Part shown: piece by piece, positions 16,335-23,482 of the stretch
How the letters are laid out: each line of letters opens with the position of its first letter
How positions within the stretch are numbered: position 1 is the first letter of the stretch
From: CAYLLT01 sp964384465
GTDB lineage: Bacteria > Planctomycetota > Phycisphaerae > UBA1845 > PWPN01
NCBI GenBank assembly: GCA_964384465.1
Contig: CAYLLT010000003.1
Coordinates: forward strand, 44,599-108,598
Direction of reading: 5' to 3'
DNA: 64,000 bases
Notes under the pieces: generated by a model
The model's input: the letters and a program-made list of their open reading frames with translations, nothing else
The model's database searches: none
What the model was told of the DNA's origin: nothing
Position numbers and translations under genes: made by a program

Positions 16335-19300
16335 ATGGCCATGATGAGTCGGAAGCTTTATCGCACACTCACTCCCGCCCGCCGCGGACCGCTTCCGGCG
16401 GTCAGCCGATATCTCGCCCTGTTGCTGCCGCTTGGTACGGTGCTCTGTCCGTCAGCGGTATGGGCCGCCTGCTATTCCGACAGCTTCACCTACAGCATCG
16501 GCAACCTCGGCGGCAAAGGCGGCTGGACCGGCTCCGTCAGCACCATCACCATCGACACCAATCGCGTGAAAATCACCGGGAGCGCGAGCAGCACGGCCAG
16601 CACGTCGCACACCACCGCCTGCGGCGACGCCAGCAGCATCGCCTGGGTGCGGATCAAGGTGCTGAACGGCGTCGGCACCGGGAACCTGTGGAACCTCTAT
16701 TACCATGATTCCGGAGGCTTGAATCTCGCCCGGTGGTCCGGCAGCGGCACCACCAGTAGGGGGATGATCGGCAGCACGTCGGTCACCGCCGTCCAGACGC
16801 TCACCGGCGGCCTGGACGAGCTGGCGGTGAAGATCGATTTCGGTGCCAATACCACGCAGTTCTTCTTCAATAATACCTCACTGGGATCGGCTTCCCACGC
16901 CTCGACCGGCGCCGGAAACGCCGTTGGGATCATCCGATTCGAGCGATTGACGGGGAGTTTGTCCTCGAATTTCGTCTATTTCGACGACGTGACCGTTGAT
17001 CTCACCGCTCCGACGCCGCCCGCCGCGGTCAGCAACTTTCTGGCGACCACTGGCAATCTTCAGAACAGCCTCTCGTGGCTCACGCCGGGCAGCACCTATT
17101 TCACCGGCACGATGATCCGCTTCCGAACGGATGCTTTCCCCACCGGTCCAACCGACGGCACGCTGTTGATCGACAAGGCCGCCGCGACCGGTACGGTCGA
17201 TGACTTCACGCACACCGGCCTGACCAACGGCGTCACCTATTATTACGCCGCATTCGCGCATGACGCCGCGCCGCAATATTCAGCCGCTGCAACAGCCAGC
17301 GCCGCGCCGGCGCCGCCGCCGGCGTGGTACGGCCCCGGCCTGCCCAACCGCACCTATCCCGCGGGCGAACTGTTCAACATCATCAGCGGCATCACAGCGC
17401 CCGACGCGCCCTTTTTCCATGCCACCGCGGCCATGCACAACGGGTACCTGGTACTGCCGTTCTCGGACGGCCTCGATGGTGGTTTTTGCTTCTACAACAT
17501 CGCGGATCCGTATCAACCGCAACTGGTCTCGCGCATCTACCGCGGCGACATCCGCGAGGGGCACGCGATGGGCTTCAGCTACAGCTATCCCGGGCTGTAC
17601 GCGGTGACACTGGCGACGGTCGGGATCCAATTCTGGGACTGGACGGACGTCAACGGCCCCGTGCTGCTGTCGAGTCTGGCGCTGCCGGAGATCGAGGGCA
17701 ACGACTACACCAGCGCGATCTGGTGGCTGTTCTGGCAGGCACCCTATGTCTACTGCGGCGGGACGGATAAGGGCTTGTACGTGGTCGATGCCAGCGATCC
17801 TACCCTGCCGGTGCTGGTCAACCGGCTGGGCAACGGCGAGACGGGGGGCTTCCGCGTCGGGTCGGTGTTCGCGGTTGGAAATCTGCTGGTTCTTATGGGC
17901 AACGACGTGTCGGGCATCTCGCTGATGGACATCAGTGATCCGGCGAACCCCGTTCTCACGGCCACCAACTCCACGACCATCCCCTACAGCGGGCTGGTCA
18001 ATGGCGACAAAGTCTTTTCGGCGGCCACCGGCGGGGACCAGGGCCAGGGGCTGATCGCGTACGACATCAGCAGCGGCTCGGCGATCAACTTCATTCAGAA
18101 AAAGAGCTTCTCGGACCGCGGCGGTTATCCCACATTTCAGGATGGTTACGTGCACATCGGGGCGAGCGCACTCGGCTATTACAAGATCGACGTCCGCAAC
18201 CCGTCGAGCTACGTGACCGTAGGCCAGGCCGACTTCGTCGAGGCGAACACGGACCTCGACTTCGCATCCGTGCAGGGCAACCTGGTGATCCTCAGCGATG
18301 ACGAAGGCAACGGTACGCGGATTGTGCCGCATCAGACGGCGCCGGACTATACGCCGCCGGCTGTCAACATGGTCAACCCCAAATCGAACGCGGTAAATCA
18401 GGCGTTCACATCCCGCGTAGGGTTGACGTTGACCGACCGCATCGACCTGCGCAGCGTGAACAGCTCGACATTCATCCTGCGGCCGGTGGGCGGCTCCGCT
18501 CTGCCCGGCAAGTACAGCGGGCAGACCGGCGTCATCAACTTCTGGCCGGATGCACCGCTGCTGCCGGACACGACGTACGAGGTCGTCGTCCCGGCGGGCG
18601 GCATCCGCGACGAGGCCGCCAACCCCACCGCCGGCACGTTCAGCAGCTTTTTCTCCACCAATGCATCGGTGGTCACGTGGCTCTGTCAGCTCGTGGTGCC
18701 GGGCCCGCAATTCGTCGGCCAATCAGTGGCGTTCAACGTCACCAATTGCACCGGTACGGGACCGTTCACGTATTCGTGGAGTTTCGGCGACGGCACGCCG
18801 ACCACGGCGTTCTCCGCAACGTCGAGCGCGACGCACACCTACGCGAACCCCGGGCATTTTACCGTCATCGTGATAGTCAAGAACGCCGCGGGCCAGCGCG
18901 CGTTCCATACCGTTCAGACCATCATCTATCCGCCGACCGCGGGCCGGCCCGCGCATTCGAGCACCATCGCTTGCGACGCGGGACGCAATCGCGTGTGGAA
19001 TGTGAATGCCGACAGCAACACCGTCACCTGCATCGATGCGGCCGCGCTCACGAAAATCTTCGAGCAGCCGGTCGGCACGAACCCGCGCACACTGGCGGTC
19101 GCGCCCGACGGCAGCGTGTGGGTCGCCAATCAGGATAGCGGCACGGTGTCGGTGCTGAACAGCGATACGGGCCAGTTGCTGACCACCATCGCGCTGCCTT
19201 ACGGATCGCGGCCGTACGGCATTGCCTTCAGCCTGCCGGGCGGTGCCGCGTATCTGACGCTGGAGGGCACGGGGCAGCTCGTCAAGCTGGACCCCGTCGC

Positions 19301-20999
19301 GCGGGCTGTCGTGAGCACCGTCAGTGTCGGGCCAAGCCCGCGCGGGATCGCCATCTCCCACGACGGCGCGCGCATCTTTGTCAGCCGCTTCATCTCGCCC
19401 GCCGATCATGGTGAAGTCGTAGAAGTCAGCGGTGCGGGCTTGAACGTCGTGCGCACGTTCACGCTGGCGGTGGATCCGGGACCGGATACCGCATCCGGCG
19501 GCCGGGGCGTTCCCAATTACATTTTCACCGCGGAGATTTCGCCGGACGGCCGGCGGGCATGGCTCCCGTCCAAGAAAGACAACACCGGCCGCGGGCTGTT
19601 CGTCGATGGCCAGCCGCTCACGTTTGAAAATACGGTCCGCACGATCGTCTCCCAACTCGACCTCTTGAATAACAACGAAGCGCTCTCCGCCCGGCGCGAT
19701 CTGGACAACCGCGGCCTGGCGGCGGCGGCTTCGTTCAATCAGCTCGGCGATTACATCTTCGTCGCGACGCTGGCGTCGAACACGGTTGACGTGCTCGATG
19801 CGGCGACCGGCGAGACGGCGACTTCCATCAACAATGTCGGCCTGGCGCCGAACGGGCTGACGTTGAATGCCGGTTTCACCCGGCTGTTCGTGCACAACGA
19901 TATGTCGCGCGATGTGGCCGTCTACGGCGTCACCGATATCGGCATCGGCAACAGCACGCCGCTGCTCGCCCGGATCACCACCGTGCAGACCGAGCCGCTC
20001 TCCGCGCAGTTGCTTCAGGGCAAACAGATCTTCCACAACGCGGCCGACCCCCGCATGTCGCGGGATAATTACCTTGGTTGCGTGGTTTGCCATCTGGATG
20101 GCGACAGTGACGGCCGCGTATGGGATTTCACCGACCGCGGCGAAGGCTTGCGCAATACCATCGTTTTGACAGGCCGCGCGGGCATGCGGCAGGGGCCGGT
20201 CCACTGGAGCGCCAATTTCAACGAGATCCAGGATTTCGAGAACGACATCCGTAGCGCATTCGGCGGCAAGGGCTTCATGAGTGACGCGGATTTCAACACC
20301 AGCAACCGTTACCTGCCGCTGGGAGGGTCGAAGAAGGGCTTCAGCGCAGAGCTCGACGCGCTCGCGGCCTATGTCTCGTCGTTCAAACGGGTCCATGCCA
20401 GCCCGTTCCGTAATGCGGACGGCAGCATGACCGCCGACGCCGTGGCGGGCGAGCAGATCTTCCGCTCGGCCGCCACGGGATGTACGGCGTGCCATCGCGG
20501 CCCGCAATTGACCGACAGCGAGCTGTATGGCAACCCGTTTGTACTGCACAACGTGGGCACATTGACGCCGGCATCCGGCCAGCGGCTCGGGGCCATGTTG
20601 ATGGGGATTGATACGCCGGGGCTTAAAGGCGTGTGGGAGACGGCGCCCTACCTGCACGACGGCTCCGCGGCGACGCTGATGGATGTCATCACCACGAAGA
20701 ACCCGATCGATCAACACGGCCAGACCTCGCACCTGACCGCCGGCGAGAAGCTTCAACTCGTCGCGTTTTTGCAGCAGATCGAGAACATCGCGCGCACGGA
20801 TTTCGACGGCGATGGAGACACGGACCAGTCGGACTATGGTCACTTCCAGGGCTGTTTCACATCCGATTTTGCTCTGTTGCCGGGCTGCGACTGGGCGAAT
20901 CTCGACGGGAATCTCGGCGTCGACGGCGCCGATTTCAACATCTTCAATTCATGCGCCACCGGCCCCGGCCTGCCGGCGGACCTGAGCTGCGCGGAGTGA
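16335..20999 (+). CDS. Secreted beta-propeller, PKD and di-heme cytochrome c fusion with dockerin-like end
   Basis: The 1554-residue product has a signal peptide (about residues 14-42). A lectin-like N-terminal region and a fibronectin-like segment are followed by LVIVD-type repeats (about 370-670), a PKD domain (about 780-860, with YSWSFGDGT) and a YncE-like propeller (about 868-1220). Two c-type heme sites follow, CVVCH near 1249 and CTACH near 1383, each with a downstream methionine-rich segment. The last 70 residues are a pair of EF-hand loops (FDGDGDTDQSDYGHF and LDGNLGVDGADFNIF). It may be an extracellular redox protein that could donate or accept electrons during carbohydrate oxidation; that role is inference. 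Confidence 0.85.
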   Translation: MAMMSRKLYRTLTPARRGPLPAVSRYLALLLPLGTVLCPSAVWAACYSDSFTYSIGNLGGKGGWTGSVSTITIDTNRVKITGSASSTASTSHTTACGDASSIAWVRIKVLNGVGTGNLWNLYYHDSGGLNLARWSGSGTTSRGMIGSTSVTAVQTLTGGLDELAVKIDFGANTTQFFFNNTSLGSASHASTGAGNAVGIIRFERLTGSLSSNFVYFDDVTVDLTAPTPPAAVSNFLATTGNLQNSLSWLTPGSTYFTGTMIRFRTDAFPTGPTDGTLLIDKAAATGTVDDFTHTGLTNGVTYYYAAFAHDAAPQYSAAATASAAPAPPPAWYGPGLPNRTYPAGELFNIISGITAPDAPFFHATAAMHNGYLVLPFSDGLDGGFCFYNIADPYQPQLVSRIYRGDIREGHAMGFSYSYPGLYAVTLATVGIQFWDWTDVNGPVLLSSLALPEIEGNDYTSAIWWLFWQAPYVYCGGTDKGLYVVDASDPTLPVLVNRLGNGETGGFRVGSVFAVGNLLVLMGNDVSGISLMDISDPANPVLTATNSTTIPYSGLVNGDKVFSAATGGDQGQGLIAYDISSGSAINFIQKKSFSDRGGYPTFQDGYVHIGASALGYYKIDVRNPSSYVTVGQADFVEANTDLDFASVQGNLVILSDDEGNGTRIVPHQTAPDYTPPAVNMVNPKSNAVNQAFTSRVGLTLTDRIDLRSVNSSTFILRPVGGSALPGKYSGQTGVINFWPDAPLLPDTTYEVVVPAGGIRDEAANPTAGTFSSFFSTNASVVTWLCQLVVPGPQFVGQSVAFNVTNCTGTGPFTYSWSFGDGTPTTAFSATSSATHTYANPGHFTVIVIVKNAAGQRAFHTVQTIIYPPTAGRPAHSSTIACDAGRNRVWNVNADSNTVTCIDAAALTKIFEQPVGTNPRTLAVAPDGSVWVANQDSGTVSVLNSDTGQLLTTIALPYGSRPYGIAFSLPGGAAYLTLEGTGQLVKLDPVARAVVSTVSVGPSPRGIAISHDGARIFVSRFISPADHGEVVEVSGAGLNVVRTFTLAVDPGPDTASGGRGVPNYIFTAEISPDGRRAWLPSKKDNTGRGLFVDGQPLTFENTVRTIVSQLDLLNNNEALSARRDLDNRGLAAAASFNQLGDYIFVATLASNTVDVLDAATGETATSINNVGLAPNGLTLNAGFTRLFVHNDMSRDVAVYGVTDIGIGNSTPLLARITTVQTEPLSAQLLQGKQIFHNAADPRMSRDNYLGCVVCHLDGDSDGRVWDFTDRGEGLRNTIVLTGRAGMRQGPVHWSANFNEIQDFENDIRSAFGGKGFMSDADFNTSNRYLPLGGSKKGFSAELDALAAYVSSFKRVHASPFRNADGSMTADAVAGEQIFRSAATGCTACHRGPQLTDSELYGNPFVLHNVGTLTPASGQRLGAMLMGIDTPGLKGVWETAPYLHDGSAATLMDVITTKNPIDQHGQTSHLTAGEKLQLVAFLQQIENIARTDFDGDGDTDQSDYGHFQGCFTSDFALLPGCDWANLDGNLGVDGADFNIFNSCATGPGLPADLSCAE

Positions 21000-21035
21000 A
21001 CAATGTCCGCGCGGCGGGCCTGCCTGTATCAAAAA

Positions 21036-21064
21036 TTGACACAGGCTGCGGAATAGGCTATAGT
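21036..21064 (+). promoter_or_regulatory. Consensus sigma70 promoter giving a leaderless parD-like mRNA
   Basis: TTGACA (21036-21041) and TATAGT (21059-21064) are 17 bases apart. The ATG at 21071 begins seven bases after the -10 box, at the expected start point, and there is no ribosome-binding site. Confidence 0.72.
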
Positions 21065-21070
21065 CTGGGT

Positions 21071-21451
21071 ATGCCCATCCGAAGCAGCATGAACGTGTCC
21101 GTCACGCCGGAGCTTGAGCGGTTCGTCCAGCGCCTCGTGACCTCAGGCCGCTATCACTCCGCCAGCGAAGTCTTCCGCGAGGGTCTTCGGCTCCTCGAAG
21201 CGGCAGAGCATCGGCGTCTGCTCGAAAAATGGCTCGCCGAGGGCCTGACCCGCGACGAACAAGCCAGGCTTCCGGCCGGCCTGCTCGAAAAGGCCCGTGC
21301 TCAGATGGAGGCGAAGATTCAGGAAGGACTCGACGCCCTCGACCGCGGCGACAGGATCGATGGCGAAGCATTTTTTGCGAAATGGCGCGCTCGCCTCGAT
21401 AAGGCCACAGGTTCCACTCGCAAGAAATCTCCGGTAAAACGGCGGGCATGA
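21071..21451 (+). CDS. ParD-like antitoxin with extended C-terminus
   Basis: The 126-residue product begins with a ribbon-helix-helix type ParD domain (MNVSVTPELERFVQRLV, then GRYHSASEVFREGLRLLE, about residues 7-45). A charged helical tail of about 75 residues follows and is longer than usual. ParD proteins bind their own promoter and neutralise ParE. Here the overlapping downstream parE is broken after 14 residues (see 21448), so this looks like an orphan antitoxin. The start is fixed by a consensus promoter whose transcription start coincides with the ATG. Confidence 0.8.
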   Translation: MPIRSSMNVSVTPELERFVQRLVTSGRYHSASEVFREGLRLLEAAEHRRLLEKWLAEGLTRDEQARLPAGLLEKARAQMEAKIQEGLDALDRGDRIDGEAFFAKWRARLDKATGSTRKKSPVKRRA

Positions 21452-21489
21452 ACCGGTTTATTCTTTCCGCTCCCGCCGCGCAGGACCTC
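21448..21489 (+). pseudogene. Remnant of a parE-like toxin gene
   Basis: The ATG overlaps the antitoxin stop (ATGA), as in intact parDE pairs, and the first 14 residues MNRFILSAPAAQDL match the start of ParE/RelE toxins. After that the frame continues into sequence with no toxin-like pattern and runs antisense through the PIN-like gene at 21604. The rest of the toxin appears to have been deleted. Confidence 0.6.
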
Positions 21490-21603
21490 ACGTCTGACCC
21501 CGTCCTCTTCCGGCCAAGTGGTCGCTGCTGGAAGACCAGTGAGCGTGCTTCGCATGCGCATTATACCATCGATTTTTATGGGCATGCTAACGAGCGCTCG
21601 CGC

Positions 21604-21966
21604 TCAAGCTGGCCGGAATCGCACGCGGGCGGCACTGATGATGGCCAGTTTACCGGGCAAGCGCGCTATCCAAGCGTCGTTTTGCACGAATCGCGTGATT
21701 ACCTTCAGGACCAGGCTCGCGTGAGATTCGTTCGGCAAATCCACCACCGCAATCCCGGCATAATCGGCGGGTGGATAGTTGCGCACGTCCGCGAAATCGA
21801 AGTCACGACTCAAAATCGCCAGCACGTGCTGTCGCGCGTATGCGGCAAGGGTTGCATCTTCGCGATTACGCAGCGAGAGGTCGCGAACGTCCGTCGCCTC
21901 GTGACCGCTGGTGCGGACCACGCCGGTCGTTCTCCGCGGCAAGCTCGCGTCAATCAGGAAATGCAT
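21604..21966 (-). CDS. DUF5615-type PIN-like toxin
   Basis: A 120-residue protein starting MHFLIDASLPRR, where the aspartate near the N-terminus is a typical PIN-like acidic residue. It continues with GHEATDVRDL, and ILSRDFDFADVRNYPP supplies further acidic residues of the active site. It lies eight bases after a DUF433 gene on the same strand, the usual antitoxin partner. Expected to be a ribonuclease-type toxin or a domesticated remnant; activity is inferred from family only. Confidence 0.82.
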   Translation of the reverse strand: MHFLIDASLPRRTTGVVRTSGHEATDVRDLSLRNREDATLAAYARQHVLAILSRDFDFADVRNYPPADYAGIAVVDLPNESHASLVLKVITRFVQNDAWIARLPGKLAIISAARVRFRPA

Positions 21967-21974
21967 CGTCTCAT

Positions 21975-22196
21975 TTACTGCGGCAGCGGGTGATACTGCT
22001 CGCGCTCGACCAGCTCGTTTGCGAATTCCAGCGCCGCCCGGATGTCGTCGCCCGTGACCTCATACTCGCGCTCGATCTCGGCAAAGCTCATTCCGGCCGC
22101 CACGCTGCCCACAACGATTGTCACGGGCACGCGCGTACCGCGGATCACGGGCTTCCCATGGCAAACCTTGGGGTCGATGATGATTCGATCACTCAT
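21975..22196 (-). CDS. DUF433 antitoxin
   Basis: A 73-residue protein starting MSDRIIIDPKVCHGKPVIRG, followed by TRVPV and GMSFAEIEREYEVTGDDIRAAL, a full match to the DUF433 winged-helix pattern. I start it at the ATG at 22196, with GGAG six bases upstream; a TATAAT (22237-22232, minus strand) lies about 36 bases upstream and could be its -10 box. It is the first gene of a two-gene toxin-antitoxin unit with the DUF5615 gene. Confidence 0.88.
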   Translation of the reverse strand: MSDRIIIDPKVCHGKPVIRGTRVPVTIVVGSVAAGMSFAEIEREYEVTGDDIRAALEFANELVEREQYHPLPQ

Positions 22197-22576
22197 AGCG
22201 GACTCCGAACCATACCGTCGCATTCTGGTCCATTATACCAGCCCTCTGCTTCCGGCAGCGACCGGAACACCGCACGTGTTCTACACTGAAGGACTGCGCA
22301 CAAGTGGGCCGGACAGGAGAAACGGGCCATGCACGAATTCTTCCCTGACAAAACAAACCCATTTCCCCGCGCTGACCGATCGCTCATAACTCTCGACCGC
22401 TTCTTCATTTCCGTGCCTGGCCAAACCCGGCCCTGTCACGCTATCACTGCCAAACGAAGCCGTAAAGCCATCGCTGCATTCAGTTCCGCATTCTGCTCTC
22501 CCATTCCTTCTTTCCTCGTCTCCCGGTCTCCCCCTCTCTCCATCGGCGTTCATCTGCGTCCAGCTGCGGTTTCAAC
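22197..22576. other. Intergenic stretch with dispersed-repeat remnants
   Basis: Apart from the probable -10 box of the DUF433 gene, this 380-base gap holds no convincing gene. Its distal part (22478-22576) is pyrimidine-rich simple sequence (CTCGTCTCCCGGTCTCC) running into an ATCTGCGTCC...GCGGTTTCA segment. Related sequence occurs at 57339-57362. Confidence 0.55.
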
Positions 22577-23284
22577 TCACGCCAGCAGCGTCGGCGTCGC
22601 GTCGAGTTCCATGATCCCCGGCTGGCCCCACATCCAGCGGTCGTCGGCCAGCCAGCGGATGGCCGCCAGCATGCCCGCGTACTCGCACGTGCAGGCCAGC
22701 AGCTCGGCGTCGCCGCAGGCGCGGACATCCTGGCCGAATACCAGCATCGGAATCTTAAGAGCGGTTTCGTATTCCCTGCGGAAGTCCGGGTGCTCGCGGA
22801 TGTCCGGCTGGTGCCGCAGGCGGTCTTCGTGACGCAACCGCCACAGTCCGCGCTCCACCTCGATCAGCTTCGCCCCGATCTCGCAAGGCGAGCGTAACTC
22901 CCCCTCCTCCCCGAAATCATTTCTTCTCCGTGCTCTCCGTGCCTCCGTGGTGAGTTCCTCTGCCGGGAGCGCGGCGAACGGCGGCGGCCGATGCGGGTCG
23001 CGGCCATGAAACGCCCAGCAGAACAGGCAATGCTGCCCCCAGATCTCATGAATGCGAAGGGTCAGCTCGGCTTGCGAATAGTTCTTCACGTCGCGCCAGT
23101 CGATGAGCGCGCTGCGGAATTTGGTCACCGCCCCCGGCGAGGCCAGCGTCGGCGGCGCGGCGCCGAAGCGTTTGCCCGCCGCCACCTGTAGCTGCACCAG
23201 GTTGGCCTGCGTCACGACGGCCATGGCCGCCGCGTCATCGCGCGGGCGCGGGCGAAGAGATGCGAGCGGCTCATTCATTGGCAT
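22577..23284 (-). CDS. Hypothetical protein interrupted by an in-frame dispersed repeat
   Basis: A 235-residue frame starting MPMNEPLASL. I do not recognise a family. The N-terminal half (FRSALIDWRDVKNYSQAELTL, then HEIWGQHCLFCWAFHGRDP) and the C-terminal half (REYETALKIPMLVFGQD, then ACTCEYAGMLAAIRWLADD) look like globular protein. The middle segment LTTEARRARRRNDFGEEGE is the translation of a dispersed CTCCGTGCCTCCGTGGTGA-type repeat (22925-22955). The N- and C-terminal pattern suggests a genuine gene that tolerated a repeat insertion. No signal peptide or membrane segment is visible. Confidence 0.55.
   Translation of the reverse strand: MPMNEPLASLRPRPRDDAAAMAVVTQANLVQLQVAAGKRFGAAPPTLASPGAVTKFRSALIDWRDVKNYSQAELTLRIHEIWGQHCLFCWAFHGRDPHRPPPFAALPAEELTTEARRARRRNDFGEEGELRSPCEIGAKLIEVERGLWRLRHEDRLRHQPDIREHPDFRREYETALKIPMLVFGQDVRACGDAELLACTCEYAGMLAAIRWLADDRWMWGQPGIMELDATPTLLA
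22925..22955. repeat. CTCCGTGxCTCCGTGGTGAGT dispersed repeat
   Basis: Nearly the same sequence occurs at 58601-58629. Here it is read in frame, on the minus strand, inside the hypothetical gene 22577-23284. Confidence 0.65.
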
Positions 23285-23482
23285 CTATTCTATGAGTTCC
23301 ATGTTTTTGAAGCGACCGGGTCCAAACGTCGCGTGCGGGTATCCGTGAAGATCGTGGGCCGGAAGATGACGCAGGCGCCGAACACGCCACAGTGGAAAAC
23401 GTGCGGCTTGCGAGTGATCTGGTTACATGCGATGCTCAGCCGATCGTGTCTCTACGCTCCGATGCAACGGGAGGCTATTGAT

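Noticed and set aside
18723..20843. A 706-residue minus-strand open frame
   Set aside because: Antisense shadow of the propeller/cytochrome gene, caused by high GC codon bias.
21448..21993. A full-length 181-residue toxin downstream of parD
   Set aside because: Only the first 14 residues resemble ParE; the rest is antisense to the PIN-like gene.
22281..22553. A 90-residue minus-strand frame
   Set aside because: Largely made of purine-rich simple repeat; no ribosome-binding site.
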